Notes under the pieces: generated by a model
Databases searched by the model: none
What the model saw: the letters and a program-made list of their open reading frames with translations, nothing else
Told to the model about the DNA's origin: nothing
In this document: positions 57,041 to 57,404 of the stretch, in pieces
Position numbering within the stretch: the stretch's first letter is position 1
Layout: every line of letters begins with the position of its first letter
Translations under genes and position numbers: made by a program
Source of the DNA: Clostridiales bacterium
GTDB lineage: Bacteria; Bacillota; Clostridia; Oscillospirales; CAG-272
Direction of reading: 5' to 3'
DNA length: 57,404 nt
Assembly: GCA_022793655.1 (NCBI GenBank)
Contig: JAAWDG010000009.1
Span: 1 to 57,404 of the forward strand

Positions 57041-57404
57041 AGGAGCGTTCTTTTTTCTGCGTATTGGCGGTATGCTTTTGTTAATTACCGCTATCATTGC
57101 CGGACTGTTGGCCGGTGTCAATTTGATTACTCAAGATAAAATTGAAGAGAATCAGCAAAATCAGATTAACGATCTCATTAGCGCGTTATACGAAGGGCAA
57201 GTGGAGAAAGAGACAGTTGAGGGAACTTTTGGCGATACAGTGAAAACGGTTTATCGTGTGTTTACCGATGGAAATGCCGCTGGCTATTGTTTTCATGTTG
57301 AGTCGATTGGTTATGGCGGCGTGATGGGCCTGATGGTTGGTTTTGATACGCAGGGCAAAGTTTGCGGCGTGAAAATATTAGAAATTCATGAAACGGCTGG
57401 TCTT
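57027..57404 (+). CDS. rnfG: Rnf complex subunit G (partial, runs off the window)
   Basis: The first 126 residues are visible. A short cytoplasmic start is followed by one span (MLLLITAIIAGLLAGV) and an external domain. GYGGVMGLMVGFD and IHETAGL are the usual RnfG stretches before the flavin-attachment SGAT site, which lies beyond the window. GGAGG lies 8 bases before ATG 57027. Confidence 0.93.
   Translation, partial: MQNSKGAFFFLRIGGMLLLITAIIAGLLAGVNLITQDKIEENQQNQINDLISALYEGQVEKETVEGTFGDTVKTVYRVFTDGNAAGYCFHVESIGYGGVMGLMVGFDTQGKVCGVKILEIHETAGL

Overview
The window reads as a low-to-moderate GC, Gram-positive anaerobe of the Clostridia (Bacillota). Supporting this are an FMN riboswitch in front of an ECF-type riboflavin transporter, formate-tetrahydrofolate ligase, an Rnf operon in rnfC-D-G order, AGGAGG-type ribosome binding sites, sortase-anchored and dockerin-bearing secreted proteins, and lipoteichoic-acid-synthase-like enzymes. 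I cannot name the species. The dockerin and BspA-like repeats suggest a gut or rumen-type habitat, which is inference.

Layout. 1-6.5 kb: end of fusA, tuf, FMN riboswitch with ribU, a small export-family membrane protein, then a Zur-like regulator with znuC, znuB and an orphan lipoprotein, and tRNA-Arg. 6.5-14.6 kb: fhs-tsaE-tsaB-rpiB facing metK, a 40-residue protein gene, recD2 and comF. 15-24 kb: a 1143-residue secreted dockerin protein, aldehyde dehydrogenase, a hemolysin-III family protein, a CmpB-family membrane protein, an unrecognised 472-residue protein and trmL. 24.5-37.2 kb: secA, then a minus-strand operon (binding protein, ATPase, fused permease, HTH-nucleotidyltransferase) divergent from a plus-strand operon (LTA-synthase-like phosphotransferase, 80-residue membrane protein, signal peptidase I, and a YidC insertase fused to a CDP-glycerol glycerophosphotransferase). 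37.2-40 kb: an AT-rich island with a DUF4209/HEPN-like gene, a tRNA-like relic, a possible structured RNA and tRNA-Leu. 40-48 kb: a solute-binding lipoprotein whose domain order is circularly permuted, and a 2159-residue LPXTG-type surface protein. 48-57.4 kb: two-component system, HtrA protease, galM and an MFS transporter, tRNA-Glu and tRNA-Met, and the start of the rnf operon (rnfG is cut by the window end).

Two things stand out. First, a family of roughly 115-bp structured repeats recurs in six intergenic regions, four times as single or partial copies and twice in tandem. Each unit has an extended -10-like box, a 12-bp hairpin, and a three-way-junction fold whose arms change sequence while keeping their pairing. 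In five of six loci it points toward the next gene (fhs, metK, the CmpB-family gene, secA, the permuted binding protein). Second, the 27.6-37.2 kb region looks like a cell-envelope polymer locus. One side imports and CTP-activates a small phospho- or phosphono-compound. The other side makes a teichoic-acid-like polymer with an unusual YidC-glycerophosphotransferase fusion.

Coordinates of starts were chosen from visible ribosome binding sites, and several differ from the longest reading frame. All functional calls come from reading motifs; no database search was possible.
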